A stretch of DNA of 64,000 nucleotides from Pipra filicauda (GCF_003945595.2 NW_024104376.1:248001-312000); one strand, 5' to 3'. Shown: positions 1 through 15,200, counted from the stretch's first letter. Program-made: numbers and translations. Notes: generated by a model from the letters alone, not told the origin.

Positions 1-104
1 CTTACCAACACTATATGTATGGAAATAAGCAGCAGCAAAAAACACTCCACAACTGAAATAGTTAAAAAATCATAAAATCATTTTGCCAATAAAGTTACTC
101 ATAC

Positions 105-210
105 CTGGTGTGGATGGTCTCTCCAGCATATTCAAATGATGGTAAATAAAGGCTTGACTGTCATGAACTGTGTCCATATCAATTTCTTCCTCCTCTTGAG
201 AGTTTGAGAA
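105..210 (-). CDS. TAF2: TAF2 exon, last in window (about residues 1027-1062 without the cassette exon)
   Basis: The exon encodes an acidic stretch ([10 protein letters not shown]) followed by [15 protein letters not shown], which matches the conserved segment before the TAF2 tail. Reading the minus strand, the acceptor is ...atcttag and the donor is gtatga. It starts in phase 0 and ends 1 nt into a Gly codon that the next exon, off the left edge, must complete. Confidence 0.95.
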
Positions 211-3200
211 CTAAGATACCAGGAAAAAAAACAAGCAGATGCTAATAACTCATAAAAACATCACTAAATAGAACTTAAAATATTTAATTTTTGAGGTAAA
301 CTGGGGGTGAGAGGGAAAGGAAGTGATATCTACCACTGCAAAGGAATAATAATTCAATAAAATTAAAAAGGGTCAGTTACTTTTCTTCTTTCTAATTTAC
401 TGTGAAGCTGTGTGAACAAGAGCATTATCTGTCAACTTTAGTTCTTGCCAGCCAATAAAGAATCTGATAGGAAATGATTTTGCCAAAGTAAGCATAACAG
501 CTGCTGTACACATATACACAGCATGTCTTTTGTTTGAACACAGCTTCAAGGGAAGTCAGCAGATGCCACTGCTGTTATTCTGAACACCCTACAACATTGT
601 GCAAGTTGAATTTCCATTTCTTACTCTGATTTTGAGTTTGACTTTACTGTCTTCATTCTTCTCTAGTATTTGCCCTGGCTCCAATGGAGACCCGAGTGGC
701 ATATCAGCCTTCCTCTTCACCCCCTGCTGATGACCAGAAATGCTGGATGCTGTTTCCTTAATAAGATGATCATCCTCCTGAAGCAGCATTAAAAGACCAA
801 AATTAGAAGGTAGCAAGATCCATGTTTCAGAGAAAGAGACCTGATAGCAGAAAAATCTTCTGAGTAAAGTGGGTGATTTGAACAAAGTTTTCCCTGTAGT
901 ACTGGCAAAAAGTATTTTCTAAAACCCTGTATGGATTTGTGCCAACCACTTCTACAAACTAGTTTCTCTTTACTTCTATCCCTGCTCCCTCTGCATATCT
1001 AGCATTGGCATCTTTTCTGTCGCTTCTCACAATCATGGTACTGTTGGTTGCAACAACATTTGCTGCCTCTGAATAGCCTTTCTATAAATCTGTGCCTCGT
1101 GGACTCTACTTATGCCAAATCTCAGTTGAAAAACTATGACAGCCTCCGATCTACACATGGGATTTAGCTAAATCTTCTACTTAGTTATAAAAGCTAACTC
1201 TTACTTTATTGAGTACAAATCATAATGTGTACTTATAGCTTGGTTGTTTTTTTTTTTAATTTACAATAATTATTAAAAAGAATTAAAGTATTTTGTAATT
1301 ACTGCTTAGATTATAAAAAATATCAAGGTCAAAAAAATATAAAAATAGGAGACTCTACTAAGTTATACATATAGTCATGAAAACAGGTATTCCAACAAGT
1401 CCAATACACAAAATATTGAAGGGAAAATAAAGTATCCACAGAAGTAAACATAATTAAAAGCTCACTACAACCTAGATAAAAGGCATATATATCACAGACT
1501 CTCAAGAGCATACGCTCCTCCACCAAACTGCTCTTTCTCTATCCTACAAAGGGCACTCTAGTCCCACAAACTCTTGCCCTGAACAATTCAAATTCTATTT
1601 CATAAAGTGGGTAACTTTTACCATCCTCAGCAAATTCAGTGTCACAAGTCTATCAGTACTTATTTTAACATGTTTATGCTCTCAGATTACATCTACTTTA
1701 AAGAATCCAGTTAATCTGATGAATTCTACCACCTGTTTATTCTTTTTTTCCCCTCAAATACATATTTCCTTTTTAAATTCCCTATTATTTAGGCCATTAC
1801 ACTGCTATGGTGAAACACTTTTGGATGAACTTTGTCTGAGAGGCAGTTTTTGTTTGTGATTTTTGTTTTTACAAGGAAAATCAGTTCCCTTAATTTTGGG
1901 GGAGTAACAGTGAAAACAGTAACCTTAAAGTAAGGGGTAGAAGAACGGAGATGAGGCACAGGAGAAGATATGATGGGTGAAATGTAAATTGAGGCTTATA
2001 CTGGAGCTATATGTTTACACTAGTCCAAGCCAGTACCGCTGCTAAAAGAAGCAGCCTCTTCCTCATACGGTTCTGTCCTGGGGTGCCACAAGCATTTTTA
2101 AACTACGTGATGAACCAGACCAGGAACCTGAAGTATCTGTTCATAAAAAGGTACTGCTCAACAAGATCCTCCCCTGATCCAGCTCACTATGCAGCAACAA
2201 CTCCTATGCTAGCACAAAGGAGAGAACAGTATAGAAAAAGAAGAGTTAAGAGTTGATAGCCTGGCTCCAAAAAAGGTCTGGGTGGTCACTGAACTGCAAC
2301 CTAAAAATCTGCCAACAAAATGCCTCCTGCTATTTAATTCTAATGATTATGTACAGCAAATTAGGACTTACTCCATGCTCTGTAAATATGCAGGAGAGCT
2401 CTAATGATATCTGACTCTACCAGCATTTTCTCCCCCTGCTGGAAAGGGCCTGTGGGGTGCTGTTAATTAGTACTCTCAGTATACTTTTCAGTAAAAACTA
2501 TTTAGACATTAACTATGGGACTGATAAACCATCAGTAAACCATCCCATTCAAATGGGTGGAAAGAGTTCCAAACCTGCTAATCACATGTTCACATTCTCT
2601 TTCAGGATCTATCCCTGAACAGTTTCAATCAAATGCACTTCCTGAAACTGTTAAGAAAAATCCTCATTATTTCCATGTCTGTTGATTTTTTCCCCTCATA
2701 ATTAAATATGTCCAACAAAAATACTCCATCCTGCAGCAGTGGCAGTTATTCTTAAGGAAAGAATGAACTTAATAGCTTATAAAAATCTATTCTGTAACTG
2801 CACAATGTATTATGTGTTAGGACAGAAGACTCCAGATCCAGACAGATATCAAGCTGAATGTATGCCATTTTTCAGAAGTTGTTACAAATCCTTCAGAGCA
2901 CAGTACTAAACAGTCAGATTCAAATGCGTTCAATGAATTAAAGTTCCAACTTTCACATCTCTTAAAGTTGTTTAAAAACAGGTGTATCTATGTATTTTAA
3001 GATGTAACAAATTTACTGATAAAAGGTTTTGTTTTGGAAAATTGCATAACTTGCCTATAATAAATATTCCTGGTCTAATAAAAAAGGTTTTCATTACAGC
3101 ATCAAACATTTCTGTGAAGCACTTCATGTCTCATAAGCAATATACAAAAAGTAAAGTTTTGTAGAGAATAGAAATGATGAAACTAGAAAAAAAAAACAAG

Positions 3201-6200
3201 TAAAAAGCTTGCATATGCTATGCAAAAAATTTAAAAAATGTCAAAAAAGCTGGTATATGCCAGCTTTTCAAGTGGACAGAATAAAGAGCAATAAGATAAA
3301 AAGGCAGTTTAGGTAAAGCATGAGAGGCTTGAACACAGTACAAAATCAAATCAGCAACCAAAGCAAGGACTTGTAGGCAGCTGAATGGGAAGTATATGCA
3401 GGTGGTTTGTGCTTACGGTGTTCTGAAATCCTACTGACTGTCCGTGATTGTTAGTACTATTCACAGGTTCCTGATTATTTGCAACTGATTCAGGGATAAT
3501 CGTTGGATTAAGTACAGCCTTCTTTTCTTTCAGATTAAGAACAAGTCCAAGCTCTGGTAACGGTAAACAAGAAGGTCTGCTGAGGCCAAAAAGTGTGAAA
3601 TAGAGGTCCACAGCACCACATCGTAATCTCCAGTCATGTGAAGTTCCTAAAATCCAAAAGAGATTGTTGTTAACACAGAGATACCATCTTCTGCTTTCCC
3701 ACAGATAAAACAGTTTAAGCGATCTGGGGCTACCAAAGTATGACATTTTCTGTGCTTAAGTTACACTTCCTTCATTATTCCTGCTTCTTCTTGGCTCTAA
3801 CTCACCTGCCACATCCTGTTCAAAAGGAAAGCTTTAAGTTGCTTGGGTTGTAAGCTAGACATGTTTAGTTGAACAAGACTGGGAAAGTGCTTTAATAACA
3901 TAATGAAAAATAAAAGAAAAATAACCAGACCCATAAACTTTTATTTTTCAAGTTGCGCCTCAAGTTTTTCTATTGGACAATTAAATAGAACATTTCATAA
4001 CCAAACTGGTTTTCCATATCAATGGATTTGGTTGCACTTGCCCATGTATTCCATGAAATATAGAAGAAACCATAAGCATGGCCAAGATCTATACCCTCTG
4101 GAAACTGCACTGATAGAGAAATGCAGAAGCACGTTTATTGATATCACTACTATGTCAAGTACTTCACTGGATGCCCAGTATTTGAATTTGTATTTATACT
4201 GGAGACATGTATTCTTACTGCACAAAGCAATGCTTTCGGGTTTTTTATTATTTTTCACTGCAAACTGTGTACTGCTTTTATATCATCATACACAAACAGT
4301 CAAAGCACGTCTGGCACCAATCACAACAGAAAGACATGTAACATCTGGTGCAACGCTGCAAATACAGCGATTCTGGTGTTAACTCAGCCCAGCTCTTAAG
4401 TGACTGCAAGTTTATTGAACATATTGTTCCCCAGGAGGAATTGAGCTATATCTGGTAAACAAGACACAGATGTGTCAACTGCCATATTAATGTGGCTGTG
4501 TAAGACTTAGCACAAAATAAAATTATAAGATCTATCCCTGTAAATAGTAGTTTTATGAGGCTAAATAGTGTTTTGAGTAATCTTAGCTTACCCTTACCAG
4601 TTAAAATTACCAGTTACTCTCAGTTACAAATGAGATCAGTATGAATATTAATCTGGACATTTACAACATTAAAATACTCCCAGAGAATGACACATTCACA
4701 AATATTAATTTAAAAACTATTGTAATATTTTAACAACAAATAATTTGCTCAGTTTCTTCACTACATTTAAAATGACTTGAAGAATTCCCATTCAGCCTCT
4801 CTTTCCTTCTCCAGTGGAACAGCTAAACTTAAATACAATTGGTCGCTGAATTTCTTTGCAATCTTTGGAACTTGTGAGCATTATCAATTTAATGCAGATT
4901 AACATAGAAAAAAAGAAAAGATTACATATATCAACCAGAGTCTGCTTTCTATTGCATGTGCTTATGTTAAATAAAAGCAACTCAGGATTCCAGTTTTAAA
5001 CCTGGCTACTAACTTGTCACACATTAACAAGGTTTTTTTTTTCAAGGCACCCTGGAATGCTGCAGTTATCCCTAACAGAAAATACATTGAAACATTACGT
5101 CATCTTGAGGTATAGAAATTGAAGTGCTTAAAGCCCCAGGAATCATAATAAGAAAGTATACCCTATTTGTTACTTGCAAAAAGAGGTAATGGTTGTAACA
5201 CTGCACACACTCTTCTCTCACGAAAAAGCAAAAACAAACTTTCTGATGGGAACATCAAAATTGTTTATTTTCTGTGCCTGACACTTGGCAAATCCTATGA
5301 AACTGAAATGCTAGTAGTCTCCCCACTTCAAACCCTGGAGCGTAGCTGTAAACTTTTAAACACTACGAATAATGACACACAGAAAACAGAAAGCCTTCAA
5401 GGACCTAAAAGAGCTACATAAATGTTTATATATAATCTATGTAGTAATGTGCCATTTGTTAAAGGGCAGTTTGTCAGGACTGGATAGAACTGCTTCAGTA
5501 ACAAAAAACAGGTCAACGGTAAAGATGCAAGCCCTTCTCTCATTAGGATATTTCCTAATCATACAAGGAAATCGAGTCTTAGTTTATAATTCACTTCTAA
5601 AAATCTCATTTAAATTATCTATACCAATGCTATCCTCTCATGTTCTCTCAGAGTTTAGTAAAAGAGGACAAAGAGAGACCATCTAATCTAAAGCAAACTA
5701 TAGAGAAAAGGGTAACACAGACATCATTATTTCAGGAAACATTTGCTTTGAACATCTGGTTAAAAGAATCATTCTGTGCAAAAGTACATCCAAGCACACT
5801 ACATCGGTAGACAAAAGAACGAAAAACAAGGTTTAGCACCCTGTGTCAATGAGAACGTTCTGGAAGTACATACATGATATTCAACCTCTGAGACTAAATT
5901 TTCACTTTCTAACTATTGAAACTAAGAGAGCTCTTGGCATATTCTGAAGCATGTCTTTAACACTTATTTCAAAAGACCTTATGATAAAAACCCAACACAA
6001 CAAAACAACCAAAAAACCCCAACCTGAATTCATCAGCTTCCAAAGCTGATCTACCAAAGCTTCATTACATAAAGGGGACTCCATGTTCTTGGTAAAAGGT
6101 GGATTCTTAGTCAGCATATCCAAAATCTTATGCCTGAAAGAAATAGAAAAAACAATTTTTATTAAAGCCAAAAGAAATACACTACGAATACCAAGTCTGT

Positions 6201-9200
6201 TCAGTTTGAAATATTCTTACAAACTTATTCAACTACAGGATTTCTTCCAAATTTTTAATCAGTTTTATGCATTCAGCTCTTCCTTCTGTCCACAATATGC
6301 ACTGACATAGACTTACTATCAGCAATATAACTTTAAAAAGTAAGGTGCAAAGCAGCAGGATGTTATTAGACACAACTGTTAACAGTTGTAGAATACATTA
6401 TGCTCTTCTGTTTAGTAACCATCTTTTTTTGCACACTGCCTTGATAATTACAAAGAATAAGCAACACTGGCAAATAAACTCCTTACATTCTGACACCAAA
6501 GAATTTTTAAAAACCTGTAAATGTTTATGACTGACGCAAAATGGCAGGACCAAAACCAGTGAGTAGCACATTTTCCTGGAAAGAAACACTGCCACCTCTC
6601 AAGTTACACCGGAGTACAAAGATTCTTCACTTACCATGTTTGCTTACAATATTTACACACTGTGCTGAAAGTAGATACATTTTTCTCCACTTTCTTTCTT
6701 CAAAATTTGGCCTTGAAAACATTTAACAAATAATTCTTTGTTCCATTACTTATTATTTTAATGATTTTTCTCTGTATAGCCAGCTTTCCCCCTGCTTCTT
6801 ACACATTTGGAACAAGAAGACCCTTGCAGATACTTTTTTTTCCCTTTTTCTTTTAGAAGAGGTTAACATATTGCACTCAGTTGAAAATTTAAACTCTTCT
6901 TTAAAAGGATACAAATTAAATTCAATCTCCCTCCTAGACTGAAGCTAAACCTCCTCTAGTGAGTCTAACTGTATTTACTGTCATTAACAAGAATGACAGA
7001 AATAAAACAGAGAACAATCTTGTAGCTATGATCTTTGTAAGAAATCACCTACAGAGACATAGCGAAAGTAATATTTATCTTTGAAACTCAGTATTTTAAT
7101 GGTGGTCATAAGAAGAAAGTGTTGGGGAAAAACAATTATGAACCTTGGCATTCCCAGGTTTATAACAAACATGCTAAAATATCCAATCACTTGTGTGAAA
7201 ACAAAGTTGAAACGGGCAATACCAGAAATTATACCATATTTTCACATGATCCTTTCACCCCATCTACAGTCTAACAATTGCTTTACACCCCTTGCTGTCC
7301 AAATATTCTGCGCACTATGTCTCAACCTCTGTCCTTTCTATAGATCACAAAGTCTTTTTTGCCATATGCAACACCAGATTTATACACTTTATTTATGATG
7401 ATGAAATAACATCTAAGTTCAGACTTCTGCCTTCAGGGTAGTACATAAAAGACAAAAATAATATAATGCAGAGTAAGAACAGAGTATACTAATTTTTGAG
7501 ATACGAACTCTTGAAACATCAAAACACATTTCAATTAATGTAGAACACCAAGAAGGAAAAACAGTTTTGTGAAGAAGTTTTAAGCAGTTAAGCATCTGAT
7601 CTATTCTACTGATTCCAGGCCAAGAATTTATTTAACAGTTTCAGCATTAGTAAAAATACGGCTGTTTATTAACTCACTAACCTTATGTAGGGTACAGGAT
7701 CATTCTGAACCATAGTAAGCAGCCACTGTAATTCTTCATAGCTCCTATCAACTGCAAAGCAAAATAAAATGCAATGCCTATAAATATATATAAACTAGAA
7801 GGATTTTGATCAAGACAATCATGAGTTCCTGAGTTAGCACACAAACAGCTCGAATCATTGCAACAAAAGAAGAATTTCATTTATTATAGTGCAAATTCAA
7901 AGTAAAAAGGGGTTTACTCTACACTGAAATGGAAACATTTATGAAACTCCTACATGCCTTAATTGTTCAACAACAACCAAGTTGACTATTTGCGTAAGCA
8001 CTGATTGGGAAGATCAGAGTAAAGGATCATCTTGACATTATGTGTTTCCTAAAATGAACACATTCAAATATCCTTTGAACAATAAGAAGTATAATTTTTT
8101 TCTGTAGGGAATAGGGAATATACAATTCTCATACCCAGAAATCTGTGAAAGATTATTTTCTTTAAACAGGATAGAAAGAGGTATACTACAGAGGCTTATA
8201 CAGAAATACAATCATACTCTCCTCACTAGCCTTCATTAGTTTTTTAAATCAGTATACCTTGCAACCAAAATGGATTTTGAAACCTATCAGCAGATGCTTC
8301 TAGAAAATTGCTGCTTGACACCACTGGAAACAAAGTCAGTCTGTTAGTTTAAAATGTAAGTTACATTACAAAATTCCTTTGATTATCAGAGTAACATTGC
8401 AAAATAGGAAACAACGTAGGATATCATCACCACTGATCACACAAAAAAATGAAAGAATTTTCATATCTTTTTCTCAGGTGCATAACTGTAAGATTTTTAC
8501 AACAGTATTCTCTTCTCATTTCTTTAAAACAATGAAGAGGGTGCATTACTGTATAGACAGGTCCAAAAACATTTCTGTTGCTTTCCATTTTGTGGTCCTC
8601 ACAATGTATTTCTTTCTTCCCCTAGTCTACTGTATTTTTAGTTCTAAATACCTCAGTTCAACTTTTCACTCTGATTTCAGTCAGTTTTCAGTCAACAATT
8701 TTTAAATGTAACTTCTTTAGTCCCATCAATTCTCATACCTATTATTCTCTTGTTATTTCACTAGGGTAAGTTGCTTTTAACACAAGAAGCATTTATTTAT
8801 AACATAAGAATCAGCACTGTTCTATTACAAGTTTTAAAAATACTTTGGACAACTAGAACATAAGATCTTTTCCTGGGCTGGGAGAAGGCAACTCCATTGT
8901 AATATTGCTTAGAAGCTGGCTGAAGAGTCTTGTGCAAGCCATTTGCAAGTCAGCATTGCTCTTCCTGCAATCCAACCAAAACAAAACTGGTGGGGCACCG
9001 ATAAGCCCTGTTTAGAGGCAGGAAGTATTAGCTCAGACCATGCACCCTTAAGAGCATGGCTACACAGTTCTGGATGATGCCAGGGCAAATTCGTAGCCAT
9101 ACAGACCAGAACGACAACCTCAGATTTGCTTTAAACATCAGAGAAATCTGAAAAGCTATGTCTAGAAGGCATTTTAAGGGATTAATTCCTTAAAAAAGCA

Positions 9201-12200
9201 GCTCCAGGCACAGCTGCTTTTCCTGGCTTGGGACAGAAGGCAGCTAGAACACTGCATGCAAAAGTTGTTTTGCATGTAACAAAAACAATATTGTATTACT
9301 ACACAGCAAAGAATTGCAACATGGCAAACACTAGGTCACAATCATTAGCAAATTGCAATTACTCTGATAACATAAGAGATTTTAGAATGTTTTTTTGATT
9401 AGAAAATGAGAAGTCTGGGAGACGAATCCTTTAGGCTTACAGTACTGGATAACAAAACCAGGAAACACCATACTTCTGTGATTAAAGAATAAAATTTCTT
9501 CTTCTGTATTTTGAACTTGTTTCTACTTGAAATAAAGTCAGTCTTCCCTGCTATTTGCCTTACAGCGTAAACCAAGGCTGCTAGGCTTCCAAAACTTTGC
9601 TACTAATGCATTTAACCTGCTCTTCAAATTTTTACAGGAACTATGAAACGATTTGGAGAGCAATGACAAATTAAACCTGATTTTTTCTGGGAAGAAAAAA
9701 TCTTATTAGGTTGGAGAGCCATACACCAGCCTGGTTTGGAAGAGACCTCAAAAGACCATCTGCTCAAACCTTTCATGGGAAAGGGAGCCTAGATGAGATT
9801 ATCTAGCACTCTGGCCAACTGCATCTTGAAAACCTCCAGTGATTGGGACTCCACCACATCCCAGGGGAGGTTGTGCCCCTGACTGATTGTTGTCACTGTA
9901 AAAAGTTTTTCTTATATCAAGATGAAACTTCTCTTGGTGCAACTTCTACTTGTTAATCCTTCTCCTTTCCACGTGGAGGAGAGAGAGACACTCCATCCAC
10001 TTTGTAGCTGCCCTTTAAGTACTGGAGTATTGTGATGAAGTCCCCCTGAGCCTTCTCCAGGAAGAAAAGACCTAACTCCTTCAGTCTTCCTTCACAGAGC
10101 AGGTTCTCCAGCCCTCTGATCAACCTTCATGGCCCTTCTATGGACAGTCCCCAGCCTGTACACATCTTTCTTGAATTGTGGGGGACACAACTATACACAC
10201 TACTCAAGTACAGAGTGAGCATTAGAGTGGGATGTTCACATCTCTGTCTCTGCTAGTACTGCCCCTGCAGATGCAGCCCAGGATCTGCTTTGCTGCAGCA
10301 GCACACTGCTGACTCATGGTCAGCTTGTTGTCCACCAGGACCCCCAGGTGCCTTTTGGCGATGCTGCTCCTGGCCTGTTCTGGGCTTTTTGTTATGTTGT
10401 CCCAGGTGCAGGACCTTGCACTTGTTAACTTCATACAGTTCCTGCTTGCTCTCTCTTCCAGCCTGTCCATGTCTCTCTGTAAGATGTATCTCCCTTCTGA
10501 CATGTCCTCTTCACCACCCACTTTGGTGTCATCAACAAACTCGGTGAAGCTGCTTTGAACGTTGCTGTCCACATAATTTCTGAAGATGTTCCCTGAGGCA
10601 CTTGTGACAGGCTGCCAGCCTCAGTAAAAACCACTGATCACCATCCTCTGAGTGTGGCCCATGACCTGATTTCCTCCCCATTGCACTGACCACCCATCCT
10701 GTCTGTAGCTTGACAGTCTGTCTAGAAGAAGACTGTGGGAAAAGAAAGACATGTAGGTTTTCATACTTCTCTTCTGGTAGACACAAAAACAAGGGATTGC
10801 TTTCTGAAATAAAAATCCTCTTGAATTTTTTTTTTTCAATTACAAGAGATGGTGTATCAGTTCTCAATTACAGCAGAACATCTCTGAGATGCTAAACTTT
10901 AACATTCATGTGATTTGATAATGGATATTTATTTAGAATAGTTTGTTGTTATCTCTTTTAAATATGCAATTGCTTTGTTCTATACAAATAACTGCTATTA
11001 GTCATATAACTCTCAGAAGCTAATTTTAAAAAGTTAATAAACCCTGTTCACTTCAAGCCAGTTTAGATCAACTGTCCAAGCCCTTATATGCTGCCTCAAG
11101 CATTTTACAAAGTTACCATGTCTCAAAAAAAACCTCACTATTAACAGCAAAGAAAACAACTTATTCAGTTCCATGGAGAAATGATTTCTTTTTAAGTAAC
11201 TTAAAAAAGGCACTCTATTCCTACACTGAGGGTTCCACCCAGAAAATACAGACTTTCCTTTTTATGGAAATTACAAAATTCGTCATCTTCCTTTACAAGA
11301 ACTGTTAAAAACAAGCTTTGGCACAAGCAACAGGCATTTGATAACTGCTGGTTTGCATTCAGTATGAACTGGAAACCAGGTAGCCTGGAACAATGAGAAT
11401 CACATCTCTTGGCAATAGATGGCCAATCATTTCTCCCTCCAAAGCCAGGTTTAGGGCTCTGCAAGACAAGCACTGCTAATTACTTCTCTATGGCTACTGT
11501 GTTCAGTGCTGGAAAGCTGTATTTGAGAAATGACAGTGATGACCAGCTAGATAGCAGGCTGTGTTGCAAATTGTAGTGACTTCATAGCACACAGATATCT
11601 GCATCTGCTATCTCTGCATCAGAGAAAAGGCTGTTGGCAAGGGGTAAGGCAGTTAGGTACAGAAGTATTCTAGTCTATCACTTTCAGCTCCCACAGTGAC
11701 CTAGTTCAGCTCAATCACTGATTTCTTGAAGTAATCTTTCTACTACCTTTTTACCATTCAAGTTTTAGCTTTCTGTAGAATATTTCAAACATCTTACCCT
11801 ATTATCTTGCTTATACACCACCCCATTTGATCAGCTGTTTTACAGATGTACTGTATTACTTTGTAGCACACTTCTTACCCAAGCCACTTATTAAATATAA
11901 ACACGATCCAAAAAAGGTCAAGAATTTAATGAGAAAACATTATTTCTATCAGTTTGTCTTTCCAAAGGGTGGGAGGAATTAGTGAGGAGACTACTCTAAA
12001 GGAAGAGTGCTGATGAGTAAGCTTTTCATTCTCCAGTAATCTTTCCACTAACACTACATGAAGTGAAGAATAAAGCAAGCAGTCTAAGAGAGAGAGAGAT
12101 GAATAGCACCAGCACAGTTCTGAATTTTAGCTGTGTATCACTCACAGGGTCACCAAATGGTGTATGTGCAGTGGGTAATGGATACAGAATGCCTGGTATC

Positions 12201-15200
12201 CACTAGGCATTGGATCTGTCTTGTAATCTGTCTCGACTACAAGACAGAGCCTGAGAGAGATGCTCAGTGCACAACCTCCCTTGAAGTTATCAGATTTTCT
12301 GTATAACAGCCTGGTTTCAGTCTCTAAGTGTACTCCTGAATTCCACCAGATGTGTTCACTCAAAGATTCCAATCGCCTTAAAACCTCCCATTGCCTATCT
12401 AATTTGAGAAGTCTTTGGATAGAATGACAGGAGTAATGTCAAAGTAATAGAGTCCTTAAATAAAAGGAGAAAACAATTATTCATGCAACAAGCAAAGGTA
12501 ACTCTCCATTACCCAGAAAACAAAATAAAACCATGAAATCTGACACAGAATAATTAGAAATCTAAATTCACCAGTCTGCTCTCAGAGGAAGAATTGAAGG
12601 ATTTGGCCACTTTGACATGGATAAACCTTCAAACATAAGAAGTGTTACAAATCTGCTGAACAGAGAAAGACTAACCCAAATAAATGAAAAGGACAATATA
12701 ATACTAAATTAACTTTATGAAATGCAAATAATTGAAGCTATAATTTTAAACTGCCTCTAAAAAATCTGTCAGGATTGGGTTTCAACTTCAAAGAGCATTT
12801 AAGAAACTACTCAGGGTTTTGTTTCATGGACCTGCAGCAGTCAACCAAGATAAAGGCAATATTAAAATAATGTAAACATCTCACAAACATAAGCTATGTA
12901 TAAGGAATGGCAAAGCAGAATCAGCCAGAAAATCACTATAATAATCTAAGTTTCTAAAATTTATAACCGTAAGATGCATACAAAAAGCAAAATAACAATA
13001 TTAGCAAGAAGGTAAAGCAAAACCAAGAACTTTGACTAGCCATTATGGTTGAAATCAATTGAATCAAAGTCACTGAAAATGAAGTTTTAAGAAGAAATCA
13101 CCAAATCCTCTTACCACGACTCATTGTGCCATCCACTCATTATTTCAAAACTTAGGTATCTGATTCAATTTGCAAAACACTGAGAAACAATGCTCAGCAC
13201 ATCTTCATAAAACTTGTATTTGCTAGGACAAAGCAGTTTTTTAATCGATGTACCTGTCATCACACAAGGTCTTCTGGTGGACACCATTTAGACCTGATAT
13301 TAATGAGGTAACCATTACATTTGTTTGAGAATTGTTACAAAGTGTCAAAATACTTGGAAGAAAGTACCTTTTGTGTAATCAACAACAGCCTCCAATGCTG
13401 CTATTCGGACATCGACGAAGTGCCCATATTCTGCATACGACTTGAAGAGAGCAGGGTCACTTGGGACGTGACCGTTCTTCTGAAGCACTCGGATAGCTTT
13501 TAAACAGCTAGACATGGTAGAAAGAGAAAATTTACATCAGGTTTATGGAATACCGGCCCAGAAAAATAAATCTACTTTCTCAAAATCAAGTACTGCAATT
13601 TTTCTAGAATTATGTTACCTTGTTAACATGTTACAACTACTTTCACAGCATTAACACACAGCTCTCATTATCTCACACAAATAAAATTCTCCACCATGTC
13701 AAATCCATTGTTTAGCTTCAGTAGAGCTGCACTAAGTCAGAGAAAACACAGCTCAGATGATGTTGTGTGCTCTACAGTTATTGTTACATGGCTACACTTT
13801 GCAAAACTTTCATAAATGCTCTTCTTAAAGAGGCCTAGGCATGATCAACTTATGACTGCTATTAAAAGGCTACACTGACAGAAAAGAATGTTGAAAAGTA
13901 AAGCAATCGAGACAAACTTGCACTATCAGCTTTTGAAAACTGGAAGGAATTTCACATTTAAAATTAAGACATACAAGCTAAAATCTCAAAAGCTAACTAC
14001 AGACGGGTATATAAAACACAAGAAAAGTAGTATCATTAAACCATACCTGACTGTAATGGTATGCCTGTAACTGGGAAGAAGCTTCTCCATATTTAGGAAA
14101 CGAGTAATTTCCTCAAGAATAAGTCGTACATCAGGATTTAAGTTATCCAGTGTTCGAACTTCATTGTTCACACTGACTGCAGGAGTCACAGAGTTGGCTA
14201 GGGCATCAATGAGCTCAGCACGGTAGTAGTTGTCTGAAAACTAGATAAAAACAACACTTAACACGTGCAAATATAACAATATATATTCTTTCAAACCTAA
14301 GAAATGCTTAAGCCCTGTTCTAGAATGAGATCTTAAAACCCATGTGAGAAACTGCACAAGAAAGCAAAACAGGAATGAATTAGTTCTGAAAATGGATTTG
14401 AGAGTGATTGAGCAAGCAGACATACTAGTAATCATTATTCTTCACGCCGTAATAAAAGCATATTAATGTCAATACATTGTTTTATAAAAATGGAAAGATC
14501 AGGAATTGAAAATCTTCCATATAGGGAAAATAAAAGCCATTATTTCAAATGTGAGCATCTAAACCTACCTGTCTATTTCTGTATTTAGTACAAAGGTTAA
14601 TATGTGCTTAGCACCTCAGAAAATCATAGTTTACCCAACCAGCAAATCTGTAAGATTCTGAAGTGAACTAATGAGCTCACTGTTGCTTAGCTGGGAAAAT
14701 CTTGCTTCTTCATTCGCCCCTCTTACGTGGGCTCATAGTTTGACCCTTTCCATTATCCTGGCTTTTGCATCTGTTGGTTGTGTTAGTAAGCAGCAAAAAC
14801 TGTAAAAATAAAATTTATAAAAAGCAGAAAGAAGTACTGTATTTGAATATTAGTTACTTTATTCTAAACAAATGCAACATCAGTACAGCCCAATCACTCC
14901 TTTAATGCTGGAGAGACGTTAGCACAACTCACCACTTTCTGTGACTACTGATGCTTGCATCCATGTGTCTAACTCTACCTTTCCACCCTCCATCACCCTC
15001 TTATTTCAGTAATAAGCAACAAATGTTTTGTTACAGTATGTGTTTCTACACACAAGAAGAAGTGAGGCTTAGGACACATCAGATTGGTTCCACTCAAATT
15101 TGGATACGTCATTGGGAAGATTATGCTAGGCTCCTAATAGTTGTCCAATTCCACTAGCTAGGGAGATGGAATTTTTTATCATCTCAGGATATGAAAGGTC

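Larger units (their letters stand above)
3647..9704 (-). other. TAF2 introns with no recognised elements
   Basis: Between and beside the exons at 6024-6133 and 7682-7751 I see only AT-rich intron. A perfect inverted repeat with 10-bp arms (9194-9203 and 9212-9221) stands out. The stretch at about 8870-9110 is less AT-rich than its surroundings but was not recognised. Confidence 0.55.

Noticed and set aside
3903..4382. A 159-codon plus-strand open frame
   Set aside because: It is antisense to TAF2 inside an intron, with no recognisable domain, splice context or repeat support.
10222..10572. A 116-codon minus-strand open frame that looks like a protein gene
   Set aside because: It is a decayed part of the CR1 reverse transcriptase (F-x-D-D-T-K box), not a host gene.
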